64,000 bases of DNA from Pyropia yezoensis. Its lineage: Eukaryota; Rhodophyta; Bangiophyceae; Bangiales; Bangiaceae. The notes beneath the pieces were generated by a model. That model was not told where the DNA came from, did not search any database, and saw only the letters and a list, made by a program, of their open reading frames with translations. The DNA lies in the NCBI GenBank assembly GCA_009829735.1, contig CM020619.1:2238590-2302589 (forward strand). The letters are read 5' to 3'. The position numbers and the translations under genes were made by a program. Positions 9,844 to 21,387 of this stretch are shown here, one piece after another; within the stretch, counting starts at the first letter, position 1; each line of letters opens with the position of its first letter.

Positions 9844-11594
9844 CGACGGCAGCTGGATAACGGCTGCGCCACGGTGCACAGTATCCACCGTTTTGCTTCC
9901 ACGTCGGAGTGGAAGAGATCGAACTGCTGCAGATCACGAACGGCCATGTGCGCCACGGCTAACGTAGGAGTTGATGCTCTCTCGGTCATGAAGAGCCCAG
10001 ATTCCCGCTGACAAAAACCCCAGCATGATGAGTGCCCACGGCGACGTGATACAGCCTTGGTGCGCACGTCTTCCTACCCGAAACCGATTCTGCTGCTCAC
10101 CGAGGCGGGAACCAGCGCAGATGCCGCAATTAAGGACGCTATCAAGAGCAGCAGGTGGGGGGAGGTTGCTGGACGAGATGACACGGTCTCGGGGGATATT
10201 GAGTATTGGACGATAGGGGCGGGCATGCGGCCGTGGTTGAAGTAATGGGAGGAGTGGTAGCACATGGAAGACGACAGCACGGCTGACCTCGCGCACCCGA
10301 ACACGCCCCCGCTGCCAGTGTCGCTTGCGTGGGGTCGGGAACGCACGGAGCGGCTGCAGAGCGTTCCGCTGCGACTTTCCTTCAGTCCCGGACTTTCTTG
10401 TCTCGTCGTGCAATCACAGTATGTACTGTATCTGGATAGCAAAACACGGCGTACCACCGGAGCACCGGCATCGGTTGGTGGAAACGTCGATAGATCCGCC
10501 GGCCTACGTTGCCGGGGTCTCCAGGCGCCCCCGCTTTACACGAGCCCACGATCGTGGCTACGTGGACGGCCACGGCGGCGATCGTCAGCGATCGTGGCCT
10601 TCGCCGTTTCCGCCCTCCCCGCCCGTTCCCATGCCTTTCTTCCCGCGCCCCCACATCGATCAATGACCTCCCCCTCTGTCCCCCCGTCCCCGCGCCACCT
10701 CCCGCTGCCGCCCCCCTCTGTCCCCCCGTCCCCGGTCACCACACACAACCCCGCCTTCGCCAAGCGCCGCCGCCCGCCGTCCCGCCACCTAGCTGCTTTC
10801 TGCGGCAGGTGCCGTCGGCATTCCCCCACCCCTCTCCCTCCATCTCTCGAGTTTTGGCGGCGTACGCGCCGCTGCCGCTGCCGCCCCCCCCGCCCCTCCC
10901 GTCCCTGTGACCGCCGCTGCCGCCGCATGGCGCCGCTGCCAGCGGGGTCGCCCAGCTCCCTGTCTGCCGCAGCTGCCACAGCCCCCCCCACCCCGACAGT
11001 GGCCGCCACCGGCTGTCGGAGGGCTGGGGGGAGGGGGCGGTGGGAAGGGGCGGTCGAGGGAGAGGGTTCGAACGGGCAAGTGGCCGCTGATGTGGGGGGG
11101 GGGGGGGGGGGGGCTGGAGGGAGAGCGGATGGTCGAGTGGCTGCTCGCGGAGTGGTGGGCAGGGGCCGGAGCGGGGGGGGGGTCTGCTCGCTGGGAGAGA
11201 TGGTAGTGGAGTTGCCGGTGACGCAACCGTCGCAGGTGAGCGTGCCAGCGGGCTTGAACCCGCGGGAGCCGAGGCGCGTGAGGGGGTCGGGCTGGACAGG
11301 CATTGGGAGGTGGTGTAATTGGGGGGCGCTGAGAAGGGAAGGACGCCTGGAGAGGCATCCTTCACGCCTACCGCTGCAGGGCAGTCTCCTTTGGAAAACC
11401 GCCAGAAAACACCATCCCCCTTCCCAGAGACAGAAAAAATTCGTCAGCCTGTTTGATGCCTTACTTCCCTCACTACAAAACAGACAAAGTACTGTACTGT
11501 ACGTTTCCGAAAAAAGATACACCGAGCACTCTTTTCTCAGTCCTCCGAGAACCTTCGGGCCACATGCCTGGGCCAATCAGGTGGCTTGACGGTA
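9844..11594. other. Upstream flank of AAA-ATPase-like gene and GC-rich DNA without a clear gene
   Basis: Minus-strand frames from 10410 to 9850 include a possible membrane segment (SPWALIMLGFLSAGIWALHD) and MAVRDLQQFDLFHSD next to the ATPase gene, which could be an upstream exon in another frame. From 10260 to 11590 the plus frame is open but Pro/Arg-rich with C-rich and G-rich runs (for example about 11096-11112) and looks like composition rather than coding. Confidence 0.35.
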
Positions 11595-12324
11595 TGGTGC
11601 TTTCCCGAAAAATGGCCGGATCGTCTCGCGCTGCAAAACTGGTCGCAACCCGCGAAGTGCGTCTAAGGGGTCATGCTGGCCTGTCACATGTGCGGTGGAC
11701 ATTCGACAAAGGTCATTGTTGGTGTTTCTCTTGCGGGTTGTAGCCGCCACGCGGGCCGCACCGGCGATTTTGGTGTCATGTGGGGCCCCGTGCGCCGACC
11801 GTGGCCAGCGTTGGTGTGGACCAATGCAATGCTCCCAGTACTTCCAGTCCGCTTTGCTAATCCATCATCAGGGTTGTTAATACTGTGCCAAGACGGCCCC
11901 TGGGGCAGCCAGGCTTGTGAGTAATGTGAATTAACGCGCTCGACCGGCGCGGTTTGCTGAAATGCCGCCAGCACTTCCAGGCCGTGTGACGGCCACTCTG
12001 CGGGTAGCGCGGGATCCTGCGACCCGTGGAAAACGTGTCGTGCGCGTCATTGGTCAGCAGGACCACGAGGCACGCGGAGAAACGTGTGGAAATCTGATTG
12101 GCCGACGTGGTCGGCGTGCATGGCTCAGCAGTGCTCAGGATCATCGAGAGCGGCCGCTCGCCGTGTATCACGGCATGAGCAACCTGCGATCTTTGCCCTC
12201 TACGGCCTGTTGTTGGTCAATACAAATGTGGACGACTCCCGCAACTCAGTGGGCCGCAACGCTTGGTGGGTCACGACCAGGGTTGTAGCGCGAGCCGATC
12301 CGGCCATTTTTTGGAAAAGCACCA
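11595..12324. mobile_element. MITE-like element with 57-bp terminal inverted repeats and TA flanks
   Basis: Left end 11595-11651 and right end 12268-12324 are inverted copies matching at 49 of 57 positions, both beginning TGGTGCTTT and sharing AAAAATGGCCGGATCG. Each end is flanked by TA (11593-11594 and 12325-12326), the target duplication expected for Tc1/mariner/pogo-type insertion. The 730-bp interior has no transposase frame, so it is a non-autonomous copy. Confidence 0.8.
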
Positions 12325-12408
12325 TATACCCCGGTGTAATGGGTTCCACATGAGCGGTGGTGGGTCCCTAACGGGTACCAAGGCAGAGCGCTCATCAACT
12401 GGAGGGGC

Positions 12409-12978
12409 ATGATACAGCATCTCGACAGGACAACGACACAGGGGGGGGGGAGCGGCGCCGCGGTCGGCGTTGACGATGGTGACGACGGCGTCGACGGCGA
12501 CGGCAGCAGCGGTGACGACGTCGACGGCTGCAGCGATGGTGGTGGCGACGGCGGCGGCGGCGGCGGCGGCGGCGGCCGCGACATCGACGGCAGCAGCGAA
12601 GACATCGAGCTTGAGGGGGGGGTGGGGAAGGCGGCGGCGGTGGTGACCAATGCCGAGGCGGCGGCTGCCGACGAGGCCGCCGCGACGGCGGCCGCGGCGG
12701 CCACCACAGTCGCCGCCGAGGCTGCGGCGGCCGACGTTCCCGCCAGCTCCGCCGCCCGGGACTCGGCAGCGGCGGCGGCGGCAGCCGAGGGCGAGGCCGC
12801 GGCGCTCGTCGACGAGCGGCGCGCCGGACCACCGCTCTTCCTGCCGCGCGCCGGCGCGGTGTCGCTGGGGGCGGCGTCGCGGCTGAATCTGCGCGCGCTG
12901 GGGATGGTGGCGCTCCTTGCCGCGGCGCTGGCTCTGGCGGACGCGGGGCCGTTGGCGGCGGGTTTTGGTGCACGATAG
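12409..12978 (+). CDS. Hypothetical acidic/Ala-rich ORF with C-terminal hydrophobic segment
   Basis: The ORF starts at an ATG (MIQHLDRTTTQ), has an Asp/Gly-rich first third built on GGC/GAC repeats, an Ala-rich middle, then LALGMVALLAA-like hydrophobic residues near the C-terminus that could span a membrane. Low complexity makes chance openness likely. No family is recognised. Confidence 0.22.
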   Translation: MIQHLDRTTTQGGGSGAAVGVDDGDDGVDGDGSSGDDVDGCSDGGGDGGGGGGGGGRDIDGSSEDIELEGGVGKAAAVVTNAEAAAADEAAATAAAAATTVAAEAAAADVPASSAARDSAAAAAAAEGEAAALVDERRAGPPLFLPRAGAVSLGAASRLNLRALGMVALLAAALALADAGPLAAGFGAR

Positions 12979-13558
12979 CGGGGCGGATAGCAAAGGCTTT
13001 TTTTGAGTTGGCCGTAGCGGGGTGGATAGCGGCGAAGTTTGGGTGGCGGTGGGGTAGACGCCTTTTCACGAGGGGGGGGACTTGCTCGGTGGCGGCAGAG
13101 GGGATGCTGTTTGGTCGGGGGAGGGTGGCCGCGATCGCGTATCGCTCTAAGCGATGGCGGTCGGGCCGCTAGGTGGAGGGGGGCAGGGGGGAAGAGGGAG
13201 AGTTGGGCGTCATGGGACTACGGCGGGCGTATTTAAGTAACTGTCGTCCGTGAAAAAGGGTGAGAAACGGCGACCATGGTGGCGATGGTGCTGGCGCCGC
13301 CGGCACCGACGTCTGTTGCTAAAGGGGGGACAGGCCTGCCCCCCCGAAGTTAAGGGGGCAGGGGAGCGGGCATGGGTGCTCCCCTGGGCAGGCGGGAGCT
13401 TGTGAGTGTTGGCGAGGATGTGGAGGAGAACGCAGTATACTCAACGAAACAGGACACGGGCGACCCGAAACCCCGACGTGGGATGGCGAGTTTCAATGTC
13501 AAGTCTGCCAGGTCAAGGTCGCCCAGCACTCAGGTGCACGGCCGGGTGCTCTTATACC
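12979..13558. other. No gene recognised
   Basis: A short direct repeat is visible: GTAGCGGGGTGGATAGCGG near 13014-13032 resembles GATAGCGGGGCGGATAGC near 12974-12991. Otherwise nothing supports a feature up to the LTR at 13559. Confidence 0.4.
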
Positions 13559-14126
13559 TGTAGCATCCCTGGCGCTGAGTTGGCAAAGACCCGGGATGGC
13601 GACCAGGGGGCACCAGGTGCCAGAACATGCCCGCCGTGTGGGGATGGTTGGCGGCCGTGGCCCGTGCCCAGCACTGGGATGCGGTGGACTACGCTACCCA
13701 CACGTGAGAGAGGGACTTTCGATGGGGTTTTCCCTGACTTGTGGGGTACTTGATTTAAGAGATTTGAGTGTGAGACTTGTGAGGAAGAATAGAATTAGTA
13801 GTGATGGTGGCCCCCCCGACCTGACGAGGTTAGACTCAGGTCGGGGCCACTCAGGGGGGGGGCTACCGGGCCTGTGTGCCGGGTTTCCGCAGATGCACGT
13901 GAAGAGGGACAGCGAGGGGCCCTTGGCCCGCGCCCTTTCGGAGAAAGACAACTGCGCGTTTGCTTTCCTCTTCCCCGTGTGCACTACCGTGCGTATCTGT
14001 CTGCCCTGCCGACCGGCATGTGAGGCAACAGGCATACCACTCTCGTAGTTCCCATTTCTGTGTTACCTGTGTCCCGTCCCCGAGGGACATTGACACGTAT
14101 CAGGGAGCATCGAATTTTATACCACA
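13559..14126 (+). mobile_element. Family-2 LTR (copy F), solo or 5' LTR
   Basis: It is homologous along its length to the LTRs at 1975-2546 and 26666-27236 but clearly more diverged. It starts TGTAGCATCC and ends ATACCACA. The five bases before (ATACC) and after (TATTT) differ, so it is not a clean solo LTR with a 5-bp target duplication. TGGTGGAGCAGC at 14131-14142, four bases after the LTR, has the TGG start expected of a tRNA primer-binding site. This would make it a 5' LTR of an element whose body is decayed or lost. Confidence 0.75.
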
Positions 14127-14987
14127 TATTTGGTGGAGCAGCAGGGTATATTATTGGTGTGCTTGGAGGGATGTGGTGGTTATCTGGACGTAGGTGCACA
14201 CCAGCGCGGTACCAAATCCTCGTAAAGGAGATGTTGGGGAACCCGGGGTATAAAGCCTGGAGTCAGAACCGCCGGAACGTGAAGCTCCACGCGAGGGTAG
14301 AAGCGTCCGGGACGGGGAACACGAGGGTAACGCGAGGTTGAATTTTTTTTTGAGGGGGAAGCAACGGGCACAGCCCCACGCGCAGATATCCCTTCTTGGC
14401 CCGCCGGTCCAGGGTCCGCTGCGGGACCCCGCGGTGCGGGCCAACACTCCCTACACTAAAACCCCAACCAAAACACAAAGAACCCTCCAGCACATCTCTC
14501 CACACCAACTACGCTCATTGGGGGGGTCTCACTAGATTTTGGCCAGATTGGGGCGGAGGTAGCCCGCCCTAGATAACTTCTCTTCACTGTCCAGAAAGCC
14601 AATTGCCCATCGGGCGGGCGTAATCGCCCTGCCTGATATTATTTTATCGTTCCCCCCATTCATGGGGGGATCCAGCGAGGATGACGTGGTGTGCCCCTCC
14701 CGAGGTAGGGGCGACCGCCACCTGTCCCCGATTGGTTAGAGGCAGGGTTGCCACGATCCGCCTCCCCCAGAAGGGGGATACCTTTAGTCGGAGGGGTGCG
14801 GTAAACCCCCACAAGGAAGACATTTGGGAGAAGTGGTTAGGTTGTTCCTGCTTTGTCTCTTTCTTGTGGTTTGGGAGTTATTTGCACCCGTTCACGGGAT
14901 TCCCTTTCCTGGCCCCCAATCCCTCTCTTGTGGTCTGGCAATCTCTGGACACGTAGGTAACTGGACTGTCGTTGTCAAGAGACGATC
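14127..14987. other. Possible retroelement leader; no gene recognised
   Basis: The region starts with the primer-binding-site candidate and continues without a convincing coding frame. An imperfect inverted pair (about 14552-14572 against 14612-14633, GC-rich) is present but too weak to name. Confidence 0.3.
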
Positions 14988-15428
14988 ATGGCTACCTTTC
15001 CGGGCGCGACGGTGCCTGCTGGGGTGGACCCTGTGTCCCTTGACGCGTCCCTGGTCACCGCGGGGGACGGTGGCCAAAGCGGCATTGCCTCAAGGGGTGT
15101 GGCAGACCCGGGAGCACTACCCGGTAATGGATTAGGGCGTCTAGGGGGCCAAAAACCTCCTCCTCCGGTTCATCCGGCTGTTCCTCCTGCGGGAGCCACT
15201 CCGGGGACAGCGGCGTTCGAGTCAGCCAGGAGTGACCAACGTACTCCTGCGGGCCCTTCGTCGGCACCTCCAGGGCACCTCCAGGGATCGTCCCTGGTGT
15301 GTTCTCCTCAGGGCCTATCCAAGGTATCTGGATCGACGTCGGCTCCACCTGGGCGCGGCCAGCGTCGGGCGAGCCGGACCTCCTCTCCGCCTCGTCGTGG
15401 TCGTCTCCACTCGCGTCGCTCACCCTGA
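14988..15428 (+). CDS. Unidentified ORF between retroelement remnants
   Basis: This ORF opens at an ATG with AT-rich DNA upstream and reads MATFPGATVPAGVDPVSLDA, then becomes Pro/Ser/Gly-rich. It could be the low-complexity N-terminus of a gag or of an antisense ORF of another retroelement copy, but no conserved block confirms either. Adjacent frames up to 15730 (ending SVPSAYSTLSFT) also have some protein character. Confidence 0.25.
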   Translation: MATFPGATVPAGVDPVSLDASLVTAGDGGQSGIASRGVADPGALPGNGLGRLGGQKPPPPVHPAVPPAGATPGTAAFESARSDQRTPAGPSSAPPGHLQGSSLVCSPQGLSKVSGSTSAPPGRGQRRASRTSSPPRRGRLHSRRSP

Positions 15429-15732
15429 CTTACTGAGCATGAGTCGTCCTAGTCTACGTCGGAGTCGCCCACACCCTCCGAGTCGGTTTCGGTGCGTCAT
15501 TCGCGTCCCCGACTGGCGTGCAAGACCAAACAGGTCAGCAGCCGAGGTCGCCGACATACTCCGGACCGTGACGGTCGCGACGACTCCGACGAGGAGCCGC
15601 CGCCTCAGTTGGGAAGCGGCGATTTCTATTGACGCGGGGCGCATCATTCCCCTGCACTTGAGGGTGATGGGCGCAGAGGTGGAGAGACTGGCGAGCGTGC
15701 CTAGTGCCTATTCTACATTGAGCTTCACTTGA

Positions 15733-17399
15733 ATCCTATAGATTCATCTGCAGCTCATTTTCAATCCATTTTTCTTGTGGACTGGGTCTTCCTCTCTTGT
15801 TTCGGACTGCAGAGACTTGGTCAGCGCTGTCTGTCTACCCTTGGAGCCAATTATGGTTCCTACACTCACAGTAGCTTCACGGCAAGGCGGACTTTCCCTC
15901 CACTCTCGCAGAAGGTCAGTCCTGTGCTCCGGCGCGGTCCCGTCCGGGACTGCGCATCAGACGCCCCAGCGCGCCACCTGAGACTCCCTCGCCGCGTGCG
16001 CGCGCTAGCGCTCAGAGCATAGCGCGGGAAAGAAATTCGCGACCTCGCCACCCGTCTGCTCTCACCCCCCCCGCCCAGCACACGCTCGCATGCGCTCCGG
16101 GGTGCCTCGGATAAGCCATGTCGCCACGTGCATGTCGCCTGCCGTCGCGGGTGTATGGCATGGGGGGCGCTCACGTTCTCGACCACTCCTGGTTCGTAGT
16201 TCCGCCTGCGCGGCGCAAGAAGGTCTCAGCTAGTGACGGAGCCCGCCTTTCTGCCTCCATCCCCTGCCAGCACCCCTACCCCTCCGCCCCCCGCCACCTC
16301 TCTGGTTTTCCGCCCGGCCCAGTGCCTTCCTGAAAATTTCTCTGGAACCCCCTTCCCCTCCGCCCCCCGCCACCCCTCTGGTTTCCCGCCCGGCCCCGCA
16401 CGGTCTTTGGACGTTCCCCTGCCCGCCCCCCGCCTCTGACCATTTGGCCCCCCCCCTGCGCTGTTCTTCGTTTTTCCCGGTCCGCGCTGGACTTTTTACC
16501 ATAGGGAGGCCGGAAAGCCGATTGAGCATTGGCGCGGCAGTTCACACGAACGCAGTTCACATCAAGCACTACTCTGAGTCTGCGCGGCTGTACAGACGTG
16601 CTGCGACTACCAAATTGGTCGACGGTTGCGTGACGGCGTTTTGCAGAAACAAGAACGACAATAACCGGTCGGTGACAACAGTCTCATGAAGTGGGCCTGT
16701 GTGTCGCAATAGCGCGAGACGCTACCGTGTGGTAGAGAGGGCCGCGGCGCAGTGCACGTGGTGCAATCACGCCAGGCAGGGGCTCACGTTGAGGGAGGAC
16801 AGGGGTTTGGAGAGCGGCCAGCCGACCGGAATGTTGCGGGGCAGAGGGAGGGACGGGGGGTGAGGTGGCAATGGCGGCGGACTAATGGGCCGCGAAGGTG
16901 GGTCAGCGACCGGGTCTCGAAAGGGGCCCCCTGCCAGCATGAGGGGGGGCCGTAAAAGAATGCGAGCGACGCGCGTTGGCAACAGACCACTTCGGTTCGA
17001 TTGGTGCAGTCAAGAGATGGCACCACACCGGTGGATCCCGTCGGTATCTAGTGGCGGCAGAGAGGACTGGCGGATGAGCCGGCCGGATCGTGGGGGTGGG
17101 GGGGTTGAAGAGGCGGCACTGCTGGGACGGGGCGGTTACTGGGCGGTGTTGCGGGCAACTGCCAACCGGCACCTAAACTTTGCACGCGGCAGCAGAGTAT
17201 CGCGGTCACGCGCTTTGTGTTCAGCTGTTGCCAACTGTGGCTCGTGGTGGACGGCCGCCGTGAAGCATCTGAGAGTGATTTCGAAGGTGGCAGAATGCCT
17301 GATTTCATATGAATGGGTGCTGCATCAAGCGTTCCGAGAAGAACTTCAATTGAATCTCGGGAAGGTTTCATATGAAACTTTTGCAAGGTAGAGTAAACA
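15733..17399. other. No gene; short direct duplication
   Basis: A 40-bp unit with CCCCTCCGCCCCCCGCCACC followed by CTCTGG and CCGCCCGGCCC occurs at about 16280-16320 and again at about 16354-16396. The rest shows no coding motif. It probably contains the 3' side of the decayed minus-strand element that begins at 17400, but its LTR is not recognisable. Confidence 0.35.
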
Positions 17400-20190
17400 C
17401 TAGTTGGCAGTTCCCTTTGAGAGAGACACGACCTGCCCATTAGTCTGCGAGTGGTAGAGAGAGGCAGAGTCTGCCCGCACCCCCAACATATCCAACACTC
17501 CTTGGAACAAGACGGACGCGAATTGTGGTCCGTTGTCCGATAGAGTACTGTCTGGGATGCCGTACGCGGCAACCCAGTGATCTAAGCATGCGGACGCGAC
17601 CGACATGGCCGTGCCCTCTGCAAGAAGGACCGCTGGCGTAAGTTTTGTGAAGCGGTCGCATATGAACAGGAGGTACTGATTACCAACCTCAGTCACGGAA
17701 AGTGGTCCAAGGAGCTCCATCGCCAACGCTGCGAAGGACTCAGTGGCCGGGACATGAAGCATAAATGTAATTGGGCGCCGCTCTATGAGACGGTCCTCGC
17801 ACAACTTATGCATGTAGCTTCCCATCCAGAGATGTCCACCACCAGTGAATGCCAATAGTAACTCTGAAGGATACCCTCCTTGAGTCAGGCGGTGACAACG
17901 AGTTGCTCAATCCCCTGGACCGCCGCTCTCCTCAAGAGGAGACCGTTCTTACCAATAAAGAACCGCGTTTCCACCACCGTGTCCAACACCTCCCTCTGCG
18001 ACTTGCAGAAGGCATCCTTGGCCTGGGCTCGCGCAACTTTGTCCAGCGACAGGGGCAAGCCGCTCTTGCTGCAAATCGCCTCGGGGTCGAATACACTCCC
18101 CGAGCGCGTGACCACCCCCACGATAGGAACGTCATCATCGACGGGGTTGACGTCTGTTGCAGTACTCCCAACCGCCATCCCCGAGTGAGGGGAAGGGGAC
18201 GAATACTGACAACTTGGAACACCAAAAGCAAGCACCTCGAACAACCGATCACGCGTCTTGCGTGTGTTGAGTGGGTCAACCAATCAGGGCACGAACAGGA
18301 TGTGTCCAAGCCAGACGGTGTTTTCTTGCTTGGCCAGCCAAGGTGGGGCCTCCCCGCCTTGCTGTCCCTCCTCATCAACCCTTATCACATGCTCACGCAA
18401 ACCCCTCAAAACACTCAGAAAAACGGACGCTCAAACAAACCAGTCAAAAAACTCCACACGCAAGGCATACAAGACGTAGAAAGCAGTCTGGCTCCCGTGC
18501 AAGAATCCCAAGAAAACATGTACCCGCTGCAATACTCTGCGCTAGCGTGCCTGAAGTCCAAGTCGAATTTCCATCCGAAAGTCAAAGAATTTCACCGCAG
18601 CGGGTCGGGAGAATTTCTGCTTTCGGTCGGGCCTACTTGGCCCGAATGTCCAAAGTGTTAGTACCGAGTTTCGGCGCAATCTTCCACTCTTTCCCCTTCT
18701 CAGGAGTCCAGCTGTCCCGGCGGACATCGAATTGGCTGAGAGTTGCAGTGATCGGGAGGAGGCATTGCGCTTCTTGAGTCGAGATCCAAAAGCGATCGCA
18801 CACTGGCGTCTCGCGTGTCTTGGGGTTACACCGGCGCCACATTCGTGTCCGGCGGGACCCAACGAGAGAAGCAGGTCCTTCCCGTGGGGTGTCTCAAGAA
18901 GGGGGTGGAGCGTCCCCTCTCCCCTGACACTGGTTAGAGGAGCCCTCCGCCCACCAAGTGTCGGGGAAAGTCATCCCCCACCTGTTCGGGGTGCTTTACA
19001 GGTGGGGACCTGTATGGATGTGCCCTCCTGGCAGTGTCCTCGCGACGCTGCGACGCACACCTCCGCTCCTCAACTGGAGGAGTAGCACATCGACGTTCTC
19101 ACTGGGAGCGTCGATCCACACCAGCCCCATCAGTTAGGGTGCGGGCACTCTTTGGGGCGTGGGTTGGCTCTGCCCCCCCCGTCTCTCCTCATCATCCGCC
19201 CGTGGGTTTCTCCCCGCGCGGCGGACTCTTTCTTGTCCCCCACCCCCCTCCTCTAGTCCGGGTTGGTGGGTGTGCGCGCCCACGGGTCGTGGGCGTCGCG
19301 CTTGGTCGCTGGCGGTAATGGTCGGCCGCCGGTGTTAGGTGGTGCCTGACCCTGCGCTTTCGTTTTGCGGATACCGTCGGTTGGGCGCCTCCCCGCCTTA
19401 CTCGGGTCAAGGTGTCGCTTAGCCGGGGTTCGGCTATGGAGAACACTCGTCCCGAGGGGAGCGCAGGGGTGAGAGAATGGTCCTTCCCATCCGTCGGTAT
19501 GCGCGACAAAGCGTCTGCCATCTCGTGCTTCTCGCCCTGCCTGTAATCAGCGTCATAATCGAGCTGGGCGAGGCAAAGTCGCCATCGGTCGAGTCGGCTA
19601 TTCGTGCAGGCTGTAGTGGTGATTATCCACTTCAAAGCCTTGTGGTCACATCGAATGAGGAACTAACATTCTTCGATATAGCGCCGTAGCATGGAGACTG
19701 CCCATACTACGCCAAGGTCCTCCAACTCTGTGACAATGTAGTTCTTTGGTGTAGTTGAGAGTCCCTTGCAGAAGTAGCCAGCGGGCAGCTTTTCTTCCGA
19801 GGGCACTTTTTGGAGTAAGCAACAACCAAATTGGTCGTATCTCGTGTCTACGTCCATGATGTAGTGAGCCCCGGGTCTGGGGATTGCTAACATCGGTGGG
19901 ATGCAGAGGAGTTCTCGCAGCCTGTAAAACGCTTCTTGCTTTTGGGGTATTGGGGCATCCAAGCGTGTGGGCAGCTTTGAACTTACTAAGCGGTTCAACG
20001 GTGCAGACACTTTGGCATAGTTGGCCACAATGCGTCTGTACACGTTACACATACCCAGGAGGCTCCTGAGGTGAGTCTGCTGCAGAGGGAGCTTCGCCCG
20101 ACGGATGGCCATGAGGTTCTTCTCACTGATCCCAATGCGGCCTGGCTGATGGAGATGGAAAACCAACTCAGCCGCAACCCCGGTGCGACT
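17400..20190 (-). pseudogene. pol: Decayed Ty3/gypsy pol (RT end, RNase H, integrase)
   Basis: Reading on the minus strand, 20166-19666 holds the connection/RNase H part (LLGMCNVYRRIVANYAK, YIMDVDTRYDQFGCCLLQ, ELEDLGVVWAV). A TAG at 19663-19665 interrupts it, and the same frame continues with CDHKALKWII and YRQGEKHEMADALSRIP. The linker (18283-17885) contains DDDVPIVGVVTRSG. The integrase core (17855-17400) has DRFTKLTPAVLL, LSDNGPQFASV and YHSQTNGQV. Its first catalytic Asp reads Glu (MELLGPL), and the third position (QVVSLSK) lacks the Glu. About 900 bp between RNase H and the linker (roughly 18290-19190) has no pol homology that I can see and may be an insertion. The N-terminal RT core and gag are not seen. 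The copy is dead. Confidence 0.85.
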
Positions 20191-20310
20191 GGGCCTGGGG
20201 GGTTGAAATCCTCATTCCAACACTCCCCCTAGCTTCCCAGCGGCCAGGCTACCCGTTCGCCCCAGGTCCCGTCTGGAAACCATCTCCCGCTTCAGAAAAT
20301 CTACGTCCAC

Positions 20311-20390
20311 CTCTTGTCCGCCGGAATCGAACCTACGCCACTAAGGCAGATAGCGAACGCTAAGCTGGGCCCATAAGCTGTTGTAGCGCA
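20311..20390 (-). other. tRNA-like (Pol III) sequence
   Basis: On the minus strand GGTTCGATTCC (20323-20333) is a perfect box B / T-loop, preceded by CTTAGTGG, a D-loop-like string. A full cloverleaf with a 7-bp acceptor does not close, and the T stem has a mismatch. It is more likely a tRNA relic or SINE fragment than a functional tRNA. Confidence 0.3.
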
Positions 20391-20683
20391 CTTGTGTGGG
20401 GTTGGTCGCAGTGGTGCGGTCAGAGGTGGGAGTATGATGTGTGAAAACAAAGGTGCTTGTGTTGGCTGTCCTGTCCTTGAGCCCTCCATCGCCTCGAAGG
20501 CGCTCTACAAATAGAGTGTCTCGACTCCCCGTGTGTGCACACACCGGCCACTCACGGACACGCACCAAATGATAGCAAGGATCAATCAAAGCAAAACGAG
20601 GATCACATCCAACAAGTCAAAACGCACTCATCAAATTTAGGATAAGTTTTGTGAGTGACATGTGCTGTCAAAATGAGAGTTTT

Positions 20684-20765
20684 CGCACTAGTGGCTTAGT
20701 GGTAATATCCCGGTCAGAGGCATGGGCGTGTCTCCTAGGTCACAGGATCGACCAGCGCTTTCTGG
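20684..20765 (+). other. tRNA-like (Pol III) sequence with box A
   Basis: TGGCTTAGTGG (20692-20702) fits box A, followed by TAATATCCC, and a degenerate box B (GGATCGACC) lies about 50 bp downstream. The acceptor stem does not pair. It lies 260 bp beyond the LTR at 21025 and could be a SINE. Confidence 0.3.
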
Positions 20766-21024
20766 GTCTTATTGAAACACATTTTTCCTGAATCTTCCTT
20801 CACACATGTCGCCCAAATGGCGACGAGCACTTGTTCTCTAACACGGTAGCCACGGGGTCACTCTTGACAAAGGGCAGTGGGGGCGCATCCCGCCTTCTGG
20901 ACAAGAGCCCGTCCACCCGAGCGTTCGACCACACCGGGAGGAGCGAGGTACGCGCGGACACCCGCGCTTATCTGCGCCTACCTCCAAAGGATAGATCACC
21001 CGGCGACGGGTGGTAACGGCGTCC

Positions 21025-21387
21025 CGTAGGACAACAAGGATCCTGTACCTGTCCACTTTTGGAAAACACTCACCAATTGGGATCTGCGCCAGAGTCACCG
21101 GGAGGCCAAGGTTGCTGTCCTTGGAGTGCAAGCCACGGGACCAAGATGGGAGCCCAAAACGAAGCAAATTGTTGTTATCCTTTTCCTCTCCGGCGTATCT
21201 GCCGCCGGCCTCTCGTTATAAGCCCGCAGAGACGACCTTTCAATAACCTTCCCTCCAATACGCAAGTCCCTCTGGCTGTACGTAACCCGCAGACACCGTA
21301 GTCATAGTGAACTCGCGAAGTGAAAGGTAAGAATCAGAAGAAGCCTCCCTAAGTTGGGATAACAACACGGGTTCCCACGTTGCTACA
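21025..21387 (-). mobile_element. Family-1 chromovirus LTR (copy C), minus orientation
   Basis: This is the reverse complement of the LTR at 33750-34111 with the same length (363 against 362 bp). Shared blocks include CACCGGGAGGCCAAGGTTGC and the run around GGGACCAAGATGGGAGCCC. The right edge reads TTGCTACA followed by AACCCCCCCCC, the complement of the polypurine tract, and then GATTCGACCCGTCCTCGGGTC, as in the other copy. The left edge (CGTAGG for TGTAGC) is mutated. It is the 3' LTR of a minus-strand element whose antisense ORF lies at 21978-23019. Confidence 0.8.

Noticed and set aside
10264-11589. A 441-codon plus-strand open frame
   Set aside because: It is mostly Pro/Arg from C-rich DNA, is matched by an equally long frame on the other strand, and has no conserved block.
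13554-14131. Solo LTR with target duplication
   Set aside because: The flanking 5-mers ATACC and TATTT differ, so a clean solo LTR is not supported.
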